A stretch of 64,000 nucleotides of DNA, taken from the NCBI GenBank assembly GCA_016703155.1, contig JADJCP010000006.1:62001-126000 (forward strand). Reading direction: 5' to 3'. Of this stretch, positions 32,663 through 41,986 are shown piece after piece. This DNA is from Hydrogenophilales bacterium. Its GTDB lineage: Bacteria; Pseudomonadota; Gammaproteobacteria; Burkholderiales; Thiobacillaceae. The notes beneath the pieces were generated by a model. It made no database searches and was not told the origin of the DNA. It saw only the letters and a list, made by a program, of their open reading frames with translations. A program made the position numbers and the translations under genes. Position 1 is the first letter of the stretch. Each line of letters starts with the position of its first letter.

Positions 32663-33759
32663 AGGATGACTCCGTACGGCCAGTTTTCTCGGATAACCTG
32701 CGCCGGCAGCATGCCCAGTACGCTCAGGGCGAACTGGGTGTCGTCGTCGGTCAGGGCGCGCAGTGCGTGGGCGCGCAGCAGGACTTGCAGGGCCTTGCCG
32801 AACATCGGCGGGTCGAGCATCTCGCCCTCGAACTTGATGGCACCGCCGTGCAGGGCGTCGGCCTCGACGGCGGCCTGGAGGATGCGGATGTTGCGGGTGA
32901 TCTCGGTGGGCGAGGGCGTGTAGGCCACCTTGCACAGGTGGATGTGGCTGGGATGGATAACCTGCTTGCCGGTCAGGCCCAGGGCCGCCTCTTCGCAGGC
33001 GTGCCGGAAGACGATGCGCGATTCCTCGTCGCCATGCAGGTCCAGCCAGCGGCGGATGTCGTGCGGCTCAAGAATCTTCTCGGGCATGGTCGATTCGCCG
33101 ATCAGCACCTCGACGCCGCCGATGACACCCTTACCGGCGATGCGCGCCTCGAACAGGATCTGGTTGAGGAAGAACTTCAGCTCCTCGGTCCAGTGCTGCG
33201 GCGTGATGTGGATGCCCATGGCCTTGGAGAAGTCGTGGATGCCGAAGACCACATGCTTCACCGTCGAATAGGCCATGATCTCGGGCGCCACCTTGAGCGA
33301 CTTGGGATGCTCGATGATCGGCTGGATGGTGATGCCGCCGCCGTTCATGCCGGCCAGCACCGCCGACAGATCGCGGATCTCGGCGGCGCCGTAGGCCTCG
33401 CCGGCCTTGGCGAGCATGACCACGTCGATGTGCTCGGCCAGGTCGCGCACCATCTGCATGTCTTTTTCGTACTCCTCGGTGCGGAACGGGTTGATGCGCA
33501 CCGCCACGGCGATGTCGTCGCGTTGCAGGCCGGGCAGTTCCTGACGCAACAGGTCGCGCGACAGGGCCTTCTGGCGGCAGCCGTCTTCCAGGTCGAAGAG
33601 CAGGGTCTGGGCGTGGCAGTTACGGGCATGCTTCTGGAAGCGCAGCGCCGCCGCGTCGAGGTCCTCGTAGATGCCCAGGGCCGGCGCATACTTCACCGGC
33701 GGGTAGTAGAGCTGGATGCCGGGCCAATAATCGCCCAGCACCGCACTGGTAATCGCCAT
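32659..33759 (-). CDS. HpcH/HpaI-CitE-type CoA-ester lyase, paralogue 1
   Basis: 366 residues from the ATG at 33759, chosen because GGAG lies eight bases upstream; an ATG 12 bases earlier overlaps that site. Barrel motifs: TLLFDLEDGCRQKALSRDLL, AVRINPFRTEEYEKDM, IQPIIEHPKSLKVAP, VVFGIHDFSKAMGIH and QVIHPSHIHLCKVAYTP. It is longer than usual CitE proteins, with an N-terminal arm (WPGIQLYYPPVKYAP) and a C-terminal helical extension. It is first in the operon, coupled by a 4-base overlap to the acyl-CoA ligase. Confidence 0.75.
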   Translation of the reverse strand: MAITSAVLGDYWPGIQLYYPPVKYAPALGIYEDLDAAALRFQKHARNCHAQTLLFDLEDGCRQKALSRDLLRQELPGLQRDDIAVAVRINPFRTEEYEKDMQMVRDLAEHIDVVMLAKAGEAYGAAEIRDLSAVLAGMNGGGITIQPIIEHPKSLKVAPEIMAYSTVKHVVFGIHDFSKAMGIHITPQHWTEELKFFLNQILFEARIAGKGVIGGVEVLIGESTMPEKILEPHDIRRWLDLHGDEESRIVFRHACEEAALGLTGKQVIHPSHIHLCKVAYTPSPTEITRNIRILQAAVEADALHGGAIKFEGEMLDPPMFGKALQVLLRAHALRALTDDDTQFALSVLGMLPAQVIRENWPYGVIL

Positions 33760-33771
33760 CGTCAACTCCAT

Positions 33772-33915
33772 CCATCTCTGCCGGCACTCGACAATCGCCG
33801 GCGATCGTTTATCGTGTCCGTCAAGATCGGATAACCCGGATGACGTAACGTCTATTTCCGATCAATCTAGTCGAGATTTCTTTCTTGCACTGCACAAATA
33901 TTTCAAGGTGAAGAA
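33772..33915. promoter_or_regulatory. divergent promoter region of the CoA-ester block
   Basis: This AT-richer gap separates the lyase-ligase-mch operon from acuI-prpE and must hold promoters for both. No operator could be named with confidence. Confidence 0.45.
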
Positions 33916-33927
33916 TTGAAGAATTCA

Positions 33928-34907
33928 ATGAAGGCTTTGCGAGTCATTAGTGCTGATGGGGTTATTGGCTGCTGTATCGAGTCGCTGCCGGTGCCCGTGG
34001 CCGGCACCGGCGAGGTGCTGATCCGGTGCCAATGGTCGAGCGTCAACTACAAGGACGCCCTCGCGGCCACCGGCGCGGGCAAGATCATGAAGTCCCTGCC
34101 GATGACCGGCGGCGTCGATGTCGCCGGTAGCGTCGCGGCGAGCGGCGACGCGCGTTTCAAGACTGGCGACGCGGTGCTGGTGACCGGCTATGGCCTGGGG
34201 TGGAACAGGACGGCGGCTTCGCGGACTATGTACGCGTCCCGGCGGATTGGGTGGTGCCTTTGCCCGAGGGCCTGAGCGACTTTCAGGCGATGGCCCTGGG
34301 TACGGCGGGCTTTACCGCCGGTCTGGCGGTGATGCGGATGGAGCAGATGGGCCTGGTTCCGGGGGCCGGGCCGGTGCTGGTCAGTGGCGCCACAGGCGGC
34401 GTCGGCAGTCTGGCCGTGGACATGCTCGCCGGGCGGGGTTATGAGGTGGTGGCGCTCTCCGGCAAGTCGGAGCAGTCGGAGTACCTGGCCAGCCTGGGCG
34501 CGGCGCGGGTCATTGACCGCAAGACGCTGGAACTGGGCACGCGGCCGCTGGAGAAGGCGCAGTGGGCTGGCGCCGTCGATACCGTCGGCGGTGCCTTGCT
34601 CGGCTGGATGACGCGCAGCATGGCCTATCGCGGCGTCATCGCCGCCTGTGGTCTGGCCGGTGGCGTTGAATTGAACACTACGGTGATGCCCTTCATCCTG
34701 CGCGGTGTCAGCCTGCTCGGCATTGACTCGGTGGCCTGTCCGATGGCCGAGCGTCTGGCGGTCTGGCGGCGTTTGGCGACGGACCTGAAGCCGCGTCATC
34801 TGGACACCGGTATCGCCCGTACGGTTAAACTGGATGCCCTGCCCGGCGTATTCCAGGGCTTCCTGGACGGCACGGGGACCGGGCGGACGGTCGTGGATTT
34901 AGCGTAG
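33928..34907 (+). CDS. acuI: acryloyl-CoA reductase, AcuI/YhdH family (single-base frameshift)
   Basis: A zinc-free medium-chain reductase that in the AcuI family reduces acryloyl-CoA to propionyl-CoA with NADPH. Seen: MKALRVISADGVIGC, VNYKDALAATGAGKIMKSLP, GGVDVAGSV, cofactor motif VLVSGATGGVGSLAVDMLAG, and LLGIDSVACPM. The frame breaks after VTGYGLG at the four-G run 34197-34200; adding one G continues it as VEQDGGFADYVRVPADWVVP. The corrected length is about 327 residues, normal for the family. A TTG at 33916 behind AAGGTGA is an alternative start. It is followed by prpE. Confidence 0.85.
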
Positions 34908-34974
34908 GTCGGACTGACGCAGGAAGTCCGACGAGGGAGAGCGTCGGACATCGCTACGCTCAGTCCGACCTACG
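34903..34974. repeat. nested inverted repeat (REP-like) between acuI and prpE
   Basis: Outer arms CGTAGGTCGGACTGA (34903-34917) and TCAGTCCGACCTACG (34960-34974) are a perfect 15-base inverted repeat. Inner arms GTCCGACG (34926)/CGTCGGAC (34942) form a second stem. A fragment of similar sequence appears at about 37300-37332. Confidence 0.8.
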
Positions 34975-35066
34975 TGCGACGTGAGATTTTGGCGTGGTGC
35001 CTCTGGGGAGAGGGCCGCCGCGGTTGAGTGATATGCCGGTTAAACCGGATCGAGGAGACACAAAAA

Positions 35067-36976
35067 ATGGGCAAGTACGCGGATTTCTATCGCCGTTCGA
35101 TAGACGACAAAGCCGGCTTCTGGGCCGAACAGGCGCAACTCATCGACTGGCAGACGCCCTTCGAGCAGGTGCTTGACGACAGCAAATTGCCGTTCGCGCG
35201 CTGGTTCGTCGGCGGCAGGACCAACCTCTGTTACAACGCCGTCGACCGGCACCTGAAAGACCGCGCCGAGCAGAAGGCGATCACCTATCTGTCGACCGAG
35301 ACCGGCAAGGCCGGCAGCTATACCTTCCGCGAGCTGCACGCCGAGGTGAACCATGTCGCCGCCATGCTCATGGATCTGGGCGTGGCCAAGGGCGACCGGG
35401 TGATCATCTACATGCCCATGGTGCCCGAGGCGGTGTTCGCCATGCTCGCCTGCACGCGCATCGGCGCCATCCATTCCGTGGTTTTCGGCGGTTTCGCGGC
35501 GCACAGTCTGGCGACGCGCATCGACGACGCCTTGCCTAAGGTGCTGATCACCGCCGACGCCGGCATGCGCGGCGGCAAGCAGATCGATTACAAGCCGCTG
35601 GTCGACGAGGCCCTGAGCCTGGCGCAAAACCCGCCGAAAAAGTCTTGCTGTTCAAGCGCGGTCTGGACGAGGACATGGCCTGGAACCCGGCGCGCGACGT
35701 CGACTGGGACACCCTGCGCGCCAGGCACATGGATGCGAACGTCGAGCCGGTCTGGCTGGAGTCCACCGACCCGTCGTACATCCTCTACACCTCGGGCACC
35801 ACCGGCAAACCCAAGGGCGTGCAGCGCGACACCGGCGGCTATGCCGTGGCCCTGGCCGCGTCGATGAAGCATATCTACACCGGCCAGGCCGGCGAGACCA
35901 TGTTCACCTCCAGCGACATCGGTTGGGTGGTCGGGCACAGCTACATCGTCTACGGCCCGCTGATTGCCGGCATGACGACCATCATCTACGAAGGCCTGCC
36001 GATCCGCCCCGATCCGGGCATCTGGTGGAAGATCGTCCAGGACAACCAGGTGAACATCATGTTCACCTCGCCGACCGCCGTGCGTGTGCTCAAGAAACAA
36101 CCGCCGGAATATCTGACCAAGTACGACGTCTCCAGCCTGCGCAGCCTGTATCTCGCCGGTGAGCCGCTCGACGAGCCGACGGCGCGCTGGATCGCCGATG
36201 CCCTCAAGGTCAACATCATCGACAACTACTGGCAGACCGAGACCGGCTGGCCGATCCTCTCCAGTGTCCCGGCCATCGAGGATTCGCCGCGTAAGTTCGG
36301 CTCGCCCGGCTTCGCCGTCTACGGCTTCGACCTGAAGCTGCTCGACGAGCGCACCGGCCTGGAAGTCGGTACCAGCGAGAAGGGCGTACTCACCGCCGTG
36401 CCGCCGCTGCCGCCGGGTTGTCTCACCACCGTCTGGGGCGACGACAAACGCTTCGTCAACACCTACTTCTCCAACTTCGAGAACGCTTTGGTCTACTCCA
36501 GCTTCGACTGGGCGACCCAGGACGCCGACGGTTACTACTTCATCCTCGGGCGCACCGACGACGTCATCAACGTCGCCGGTCACCGCCTGGGGACGCGCGA
36601 GATCGAAGAGGCGGTGTCGGCGCACCCGAACGTCGCCGAGGTCGCCGTGGTTGGCGTCCACGACGAGGTCAAGGGCCAGGCGGTCATGGCCTTCGCCGTG
36701 GTCAAGGACGCCAGCCGCGTCGCCACCCCCGAGGCCGTCGCGGCCATGGAAAAGGAAGTGATGGCGACAGTGGACAAGGAGCTCGGCGCCATCGCCCGGC
36801 CGGCGCGCGTCTGCTTCGTCACCCTGCTGCCCAAGACGCGTTCCGGAAAACTGCTGCGTCGCTCCATCCAGGCCCTCGCCGAAGGCCGCGAGGCCGGCGA
36901 CCTGACCACCCTCGACGACCCCTCGGCCCTCGAACAGATCAAGGCCGCCGTGGCTTCATGGAAAGCCGGCAAGTAG
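35067..36976 (+). CDS. prpE: propionyl-CoA synthetase PrpE (single-base frameshift)
   Basis: Activates propionate to propionyl-CoA through an adenylate. The start at 35067 follows GAGGAGACA. N-terminal signature ARWFVGGRTNLCYNAVDRHL and IGAIHSVVFGGFAAHSLATRI, core YILYTSGTTGKPKGVQRDTGG, NYWQTETGWPIL, FILGRTDDVINVAGHRLGT and the acetylatable lysine region LPKTRSGKLLRRS are all there. The frame breaks in the A run 35637-35641 (NPPKK); one added A restores NPPKKVLLFKRGLDEDMAW. Corrected length is about 636 residues, as in PrpE. It lies next to acuI and across from the mch operon. Confidence 0.92.
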
Positions 36977-36978
36977 GC

Positions 36979-37287
36979 ATGGCGTCGGGCAGCGCCGCAC
37001 GGTGCGCGCTTCTGTGCATCCTCGCCGGCCTGTTGCCCACGCCAGCCGCCATCGCCGGCTGGGTGCTGGTCGCCGAGGGCGACTGTATCGGCCCGCAACT
37101 CCAGGGCGGCGCCCGCAAGGAACCGGATGAAGCGCTCTGCACCCGCGAACTCGCCGGCAAGACCGCGCTGTGCTTCCCTCAGTCCTGCAACCCCGGCTGC
37201 CAGTACATCGACCTGCCGACAGGGCAATGCCTGCCGGGCGCCGATACAGGATTGATCTATACCTGCGTGCCGGAGACAGCGCGCTAG
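36979..37287 (+). CDS. small Cys-rich exported protein
   Basis: 102 residues starting two bases after the prpE stop (an ATG at 36958 overlapping prpE is an alternative). The signal peptide (ARCALLCILAGLLPTPAAIAG) is followed by a mature part of about 75 residues with seven cysteines (EGDCIG, EALCTRE, TALCFPQSCNPGCQY, GQCLP, IYTCVP). It looks like a compact disulfide-rich periplasmic or secreted protein. No family recognised. Confidence 0.55.
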   Translation: MASGSAARCALLCILAGLLPTPAAIAGWVLVAEGDCIGPQLQGGARKEPDEALCTRELAGKTALCFPQSCNPGCQYIDLPTGQCLPGADTGLIYTCVPETAR

Positions 37288-37329
37288 CTATAGCGCATGC
37301 GTCGGACTTCGCTTTCGGCACACTTCGAC

Positions 37330-37722
37330 CTACACACCCGCGACATCGCCATCGACATAAAACCAGCGCCCGTTTTCCCTGACGAAGCGGCTGGTTTCCT
37401 GCATACGAAAGGCGCGCCCGTTCACCTTGTAGCGCGCCACGAATTCGACGACGGCATGGTCGGCGTCGATCGGCTCGTAGCGTTTCACCTCCAGCCCGAG
37501 CCACTTCGGACGCGGTTCGGAGTCGAGGTCGAGACTGGCCGGTCGGCTGCTGGCATGCCAGGTACTCAATAGGTAGGCTGCGTCGCCCAGGACGTATGCG
37601 CTGTAACGCGAGCGCATCAGAGCCTGGGCGTCGGGCGCCGGGGCGCCGCCGTGATATGCACCGCAGCAGGCGGGATAGCCGTACGGCAGGCCGCAGGGGC
37701 AGGGATTCAACCGGGCGGTCAT
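37330..37722 (-). CDS. ychJ: YchJ family SEC-C motif protein
   Basis: 130 residues with the UPF0225/YchJ layout: N-terminal zinc-binding cysteines (NPCPCGLPYGYPACCGAYHGG), then ALMRSRYSAYVLGDAAYLLSTWH and the NTF2-like body FVARYKVNGRAFRMQETSRFVRENGRWFYVDGD. The family function is unknown. The length is slightly short of the E. coli protein (152), which has a second C-terminal SEC-C motif; here the protein ends soon after DGDV. Confidence 0.85.
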   Translation of the reverse strand: MTARLNPCPCGLPYGYPACCGAYHGGAPAPDAQALMRSRYSAYVLGDAAYLLSTWHASSRPASLDLDSEPRPKWLGLEVKRYEPIDADHAVVEFVARYKVNGRAFRMQETSRFVRENGRWFYVDGDVAGV

Positions 37723-37843
37723 CTAGCCGCTCCCCGGGTCGGACGGCAAGCCTGCCGGACAGGGCGACAGGGGCAGTCGGCACGCCTTGCCAGACACGTT
37801 TCGATCGCGTCATGCGCGCTGGCGGCGGGCATCGCGCAGTCCT

Positions 37844-38980
37844 TCAACGCCCCGCGCATTTCCTGATCAGTATCCGCTCGCCGCAGTCGATCTCGTTCTG
37901 CGCGCATTGCACCCAGGCACGGTTTTCGGCGATGAAACACTGGGTATAGGTGCCGTCGGCGCCGGGCGGGCAGATCTTCGCGCGCGCCTTGGCCTCGTCG
38001 ATGCAGGCGCCATAGGCTTTGCCGCACTCGCTGTCCGTGCCCAGGGTCTTGGTATAGAGACTGCTCGAAGCGGGATCTTGCGCCCGGTTATGGGCACGCA
38101 GCTCGGCGATCCGGACGCGGTGCCTTTCGAAGCAGGCGGCGCCCGCGGCGTCGAGGCCCGGGGTGTTCCGGTCGTGCGCCGGCGGCGGACGCGGACGGGG
38201 CAGCGGCTGGGCCGCCAATTCCTGTATGCGGTTCCAGATGTGCCGGGTTACCTGGCGTTCGGTCCAGAGCTTGGTGTGCGCGCGCAGGCCGAAGACGTCG
38301 ACCCAGATCGCCGCATTGGTGACGCCGATGTTTTTCGCGCCTTCGAGGTTATGCGAGTAGGCCGACACCGGGTCATTGGTGTCGTAAAAATTGGTCCAGT
38401 TTTTCACCAGCTTGGGGCGCCCGGGCGATACGTCGACGCCTAACTGATCCAGTGTCCCCGCGACCCGGGCGCCTTCGGCGCGACCCAGGGGTGAGCCCAA
38501 GGTAACCCATTCGTCGATCGAAACGCCGTTCAGATCCAGTGGCTTGATGTGGTTGTCGTTCACCGCCAGTTCCCGCGAATTCCCTCCCGCCGTGCCGCCG
38601 TCGAGCGCCAGTTTGGTGACCACCGTCCCCCAGGAGTGGGATACCACGACGATCCTCCTGTCGGGATTATCCCGGGTGATGTCCGTGATCTGGCGCTGCA
38701 CTTCGAGAGCCCAGTCGCCGGCCTTGCGGGCGAAGTCCTTGTACGATTCGGGGGTGTCGCGACCTTCGTAGCGGAAGGTGATCTCTTTCACCTCGGTTCC
38801 GTAGGCGTTGGCAACTTCCCCGGACCAGCCATCGGCGCGGTTGCCGCCTCCCAGGCCGTGCACGACGATGACCAGCGGATCCTTGGCCAGGGCGGGCAGC
38901 GCGATGGCGATGAGCAACAGGAAGGCAAATCGCGAAACGCGTGCGCTCAAGACAGTTCTCCTCTCGTAACCAGAAGCCAT
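37844..38980 (-). CDS. exported lipase-like alpha/beta hydrolase
   Basis: 378 residues with a signal peptide (RFAFLLLIAIALPALAKD). Hydrolase features are VIVVHGLGGGNRADGW (oxyanion region), VVVSHSWGTVV (nucleophile elbow, Ser), and WVTLGSPLGRAEG. Beyond about residue 260 comes a Pro-rich linker (LPRPRPPPAHDR) and a C-terminal Cys-rich tail with eight cysteines (for example KAYGACIDEAKARAKICPP, CFIAENRAWVQCAQNEIDCG). The enzyme probably acts on lipids or esters outside the cytoplasm; the tail may bind the cell surface. Confidence 0.7.
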   Translation of the reverse strand: MASGYERRTVLSARVSRFAFLLLIAIALPALAKDPLVIVVHGLGGGNRADGWSGEVANAYGTEVKEITFRYEGRDTPESYKDFARKAGDWALEVQRQITDITRDNPDRRIVVVSHSWGTVVTKLALDGGTAGGNSRELAVNDNHIKPLDLNGVSIDEWVTLGSPLGRAEGARVAGTLDQLGVDVSPGRPKLVKNWTNFYDTNDPVSAYSHNLEGAKNIGVTNAAIWVDVFGLRAHTKLWTERQVTRHIWNRIQELAAQPLPRPRPPPAHDRNTPGLDAAGAACFERHRVRIAELRAHNRAQDPASSSLYTKTLGTDSECGKAYGACIDEAKARAKICPPGADGTYTQCFIAENRAWVQCAQNEIDCGERILIRKCAGR

Positions 38981-39017
38981 GCGACCCGCGGACGAAACAG
39001 CGTCCGCAACCCTGCGT

Positions 39018-41543
39018 TCAACTCAAATGCCGCGCAATGCTGCTCCGGATGATATCGGTCAGTTGATCCTCGCCGCCGCGCGCGGAATCCGGCGCGGCGG
39101 GCAGGAACTCCACGGTGATGCGTGTCAGCGGGCGCGGCAGGCCGTTGCGGCGCATCGCCTTCCAGGCACCGCTGATGGCGACAGGGATCACCGGGACGTT
39201 CATCTCCAGAGCCAGCTTGGCGAAGGCGGGCCTGAATTCACCGAGCTGGCCGTCCGCCGAGCGGGTGCCTTCGGGGAAGATCATCAGGTTGCCGTCCTGG
39301 CGCAGGGCCTGGGCGAGCTTGCGCAGGGATAATCCGACGTCCCGACCGACCTCGACGACGATGACGTTGCTATGTTCGGCCAGCCAGGTCAGCACACCCG
39401 CCTTCACATGCTTCCGTTTGGCATAGTAATAGGTGCGGCGCAGCAGGGCATTATCGAGAAACATGGAGACGAACAGGCCGTCGAGATAGGACTGGTGGTT
39501 GACGGCGAGGATGCATGGACCCCGCGCCGGGATGTTTTCGATGCCCTTGGCTTCGATGCGGAACAGCGCCCGGGCGAGCAGACCGAGGCCGGTGTTGAGG
39601 AAGGGATGGATCCAGGATGAGCGCGGCAGATCCGGAGGTTGGGCGTCGGTCGGCTGGAGCATCGACCCCCAATGGCCGGCGTCTTCGTGGAAGAAAATAC
39701 GCTTGGCGTCGGCGTGACGCGCCAGGGCGATGACGGTCGGACAGTCCTGGAAGATGTTTTCCGGCAGGCGGATGCCGAAGGTCTTCTCGACGAACACCAG
39801 CACCGAAACCAGGGCCAGGGAGTCGAGGGCCAGATCCATCTCCCAATGCGAGTCTGGCCGGACGCGCCGGCATTCCAGGTCGGTGCGCAGAAACCGCTCG
39901 AAGGCGGCGTAGGCGGGGCCGAGCGCTTCGGATACCGCCGCCGGGGCATCGGGCTCCGCGCCAGTACCCAGGGCGAGGGCGGGAAGTTCATGGCGTTTCA
40001 ACTTGCCGAGGCGCGTCTTGGGCAAGTCGCCGGTGACGATGCTCAGCCGGGTGATCTTCTTGGCGGCGGATACAAGACGGTTATAGGGTTCCAGCAATTT
40101 CCAGCGGAAGTGCTCGGTCTGCGCCGCGCTGTCGTCGCCGCATAAGCCGGGCACCGGCTGGATCAGGACATGCAGGTGATCGTCGTTGAAAGTGACGGCC
40201 AGGTCGCGGATGTCGCCGGACATGCCGGCGAGTTTCGCCTCGATCTCGGCGGGCTGCACCTTCTTGCCGTTGGCCAGGACGATGATCTCCTTCCTGCGCC
40301 CGGTGATGAACAGGAACTCGTCCTTGTCGAGATAGCCCAGGTCGCCGGTATGCAGCCAGCCATCGTGGATCGCCTCGGCGGTGGCTTCGGGGTTGCGCCA
40401 GTAGCCGGGGAAGACGTGCGGGCCGCGCACCAGGACTTCGCCGTCCTCGATACGCACCGAACCGGGCAGGCAGGGGTTGCCGCAGGCACCGAGGCGGGTG
40501 TTGCCGGGACGCGGGAAGGTGATCATCGGCGCGCATTCGGTCATGCCGTAGCCTTCCATGACCTCGAAACCGATGATGCTCAGGTCGCGCGCCACGTCCC
40601 GGTCGAGCGGCGCACCGCCCGAGACCAGTTGGCGCAGTTCGCCGCCGAACTTCTTCTGCGCCGGGAACAGGATGCGGCGCGAGAAACCGGGCCGGCCGAT
40701 CGCCGCCGAGAGCCGGTACAACAGGCGCCCGACCGGCGAGGCGCGCAGGCCGTCCATGATCGCCTTGCGTATCAGCGCGTACAAACGAGGCACGCCGACC
40801 ATGATCGTCGCACGGTGGCGGCGGATGGTGGCGACCATCTCGGCGGGGTCCAGGGAATGCGCCATGATGATGCTGCCCCCGGCATAGAGCGGCGCGACGA
40901 AACAACCCAGCAAGGGCAGGATGTGATGCGCCGGCAGGAGGGCGAAGACGCGGCTTTCCGGCGTGTAGATGGGCACGCGGTCGCAGACCGACTCCAGGTT
41001 GATCAGCAGATTGCGGAAGGTGAGCATCACCCCCTTGGGCGCGCCGGTGGTCCCCGAGGTGTAGAGGATGGCCGCGAGGCTGTCGAGCGGGCCGGATTCC
41101 AGGGCCTTGGCATCCGGCGTGCCGGCGGGACGTCCGGGGAACTCGGCGGCATCGAAGACGACGACGCGGGGCCTCAGTGCCGGCTGGCCGGCCAGGGCTT
41201 TGTCGACGTTGGGCCGGGTCTTCTCCGAGCAGTAGATGATCTCGGGTTCGGTTTGTCCGACGATATAGGCCAGTTCGTCGGCCGGTGCCATGCTGTCCAC
41301 CGGCACGACGATGCCCCGTTGGCGCCAGATGGCATGGAGGGCCAACAGCCACTCGGGACGGTTCTCCGAATGGATGACCGCGCGCGCCTCGGCGGATACT
41401 GGAACGCTCGCGGCGACCGACGCGGAACGCACCAGCAACGCGTTGTAGGAAATCTGCTCGTCTTTCCAGTAGATGGCGGTCTTGGCGTGCGGCTGCAGGA
41501 GGCTATAGGTGTTCGCGGTTTCGGCGGCGGGCGTCATGTCCAT
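39018..41543 (-). CDS. fused acyl-ACP ligase, acyl carrier domain and PlsC-type acyltransferase
   Basis: 841 residues with three domains. (1) AMP-forming ligase, about 1-510: AILYTSGTTGAPKGVMLTF, EGYGMTECAPMI, WLHTGDLGYLDKDEFLFITGR, catalytic Lys in KTRLGKLKRH. (2) An acyl carrier domain, about 540-620, with the phosphopantetheine site MDLALDSLALVSVL. (3) A lysophospholipid acyltransferase, about 655-841, with NHQSYLDG (the NHx4D motif) and FPEGTRSADG. A fatty acid could be activated, loaded on the built-in carrier and passed to a lysolipid. It resembles Aas but has its own carrier domain and reversed domain order. Confidence 0.85.
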   Translation of the reverse strand: MDMTPAAETANTYSLLQPHAKTAIYWKDEQISYNALLVRSASVAASVPVSAEARAVIHSENRPEWLLALHAIWRQRGIVVPVDSMAPADELAYIVGQTEPEIIYCSEKTRPNVDKALAGQPALRPRVVVFDAAEFPGRPAGTPDAKALESGPLDSLAAILYTSGTTGAPKGVMLTFRNLLINLESVCDRVPIYTPESRVFALLPAHHILPLLGCFVAPLYAGGSIIMAHSLDPAEMVATIRRHRATIMVGVPRLYALIRKAIMDGLRASPVGRLLYRLSAAIGRPGFSRRILFPAQKKFGGELRQLVSGGAPLDRDVARDLSIIGFEVMEGYGMTECAPMITFPRPGNTRLGACGNPCLPGSVRIEDGEVLVRGPHVFPGYWRNPEATAEAIHDGWLHTGDLGYLDKDEFLFITGRRKEIIVLANGKKVQPAEIEAKLAGMSGDIRDLAVTFNDDHLHVLIQPVPGLCGDDSAAQTEHFRWKLLEPYNRLVSAAKKITRLSIVTGDLPKTRLGKLKRHELPALALGTGAEPDAPAAVSEALGPAYAAFERFLRTDLECRRVRPDSHWEMDLALDSLALVSVLVFVEKTFGIRLPENIFQDCPTVIALARHADAKRIFFHEDAGHWGSMLQPTDAQPPDLPRSSWIHPFLNTGLGLLARALFRIEAKGIENIPARGPCILAVNHQSYLDGLFVSMFLDNALLRRTYYYAKRKHVKAGVLTWLAEHSNVIVVEVGRDVGLSLRKLAQALRQDGNLMIFPEGTRSADGQLGEFRPAFAKLALEMNVPVIPVAISGAWKAMRRNGLPRPLTRITVEFLPAAPDSARGGEDQLTDIIRSSIARHLS

Positions 41544-41663
41544 GGCTTGGGCTATGTCTATGAAGGAAATATACCCTCAACTGCTTTCATAGGGCGGGTT
41601 GTCTGACATGAAACTCGCGTAATGTACTTGCCTCCGGAAGGTCGTTATATTTGTATGGCCGGG

Positions 41664-41986
41664 GGATTACCCATTCTTCGGTAGCGCCTAGTAAGTGCTC
41701 TCGTAGTAGTTGTCGTTGTAATCGAAGCGGCTTAGTAGGCGTTTGAGAATATGGGCCGGTAGTTATGTCGGGTGGCATCCCCATTGTTTCATTGTCTAAT
41801 CTCGAAAAAATATGTGGGCCGTGAACATGAGTCATAATGCCTGTGGTTTGGTCGCACTCGGTGTGTGCAATTCTCGCCTATATGGTTGCGCGCATCTATC
41901 ACATCTACAGGGATCCCAGCGTCGGCGAGTTGGCGTGCGATAACTGTCCCCGAGAAGCCAGTGCCAACAACAAATCTACTATCCAT
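41664..41986 (-). pseudogene. glf: decayed UDP-galactopyranose mutase gene
   Basis: Three frames together spell pieces of Glf. The first (from 41986) has the FAD motif VVGTGFSGTVIARQLADAG and DVIDARNHIGENC; after a shift at an ACACAC tract it continues HTECDQTTGIMTHVHGPHIF. About 100 codons are then missing. A third frame gives the mid-protein segment SRFDYNDNYYESTY, then an amber codon where Gln is expected, then ALPKNG. So there are frameshifts, a nonsense codon and an internal deletion. It overlaps the upstream DUF4422 gene by eight bases, a relic of a coupled sugar operon. Confidence 0.8.

Noticed and set aside
35067..36976. Programmed frameshift in prpE at the A run
   Set aside because: The A run could look like a slippery site, but no stimulatory structure is evident, PrpE is not known to use frameshifting, and other genes here show the same one-base errors.
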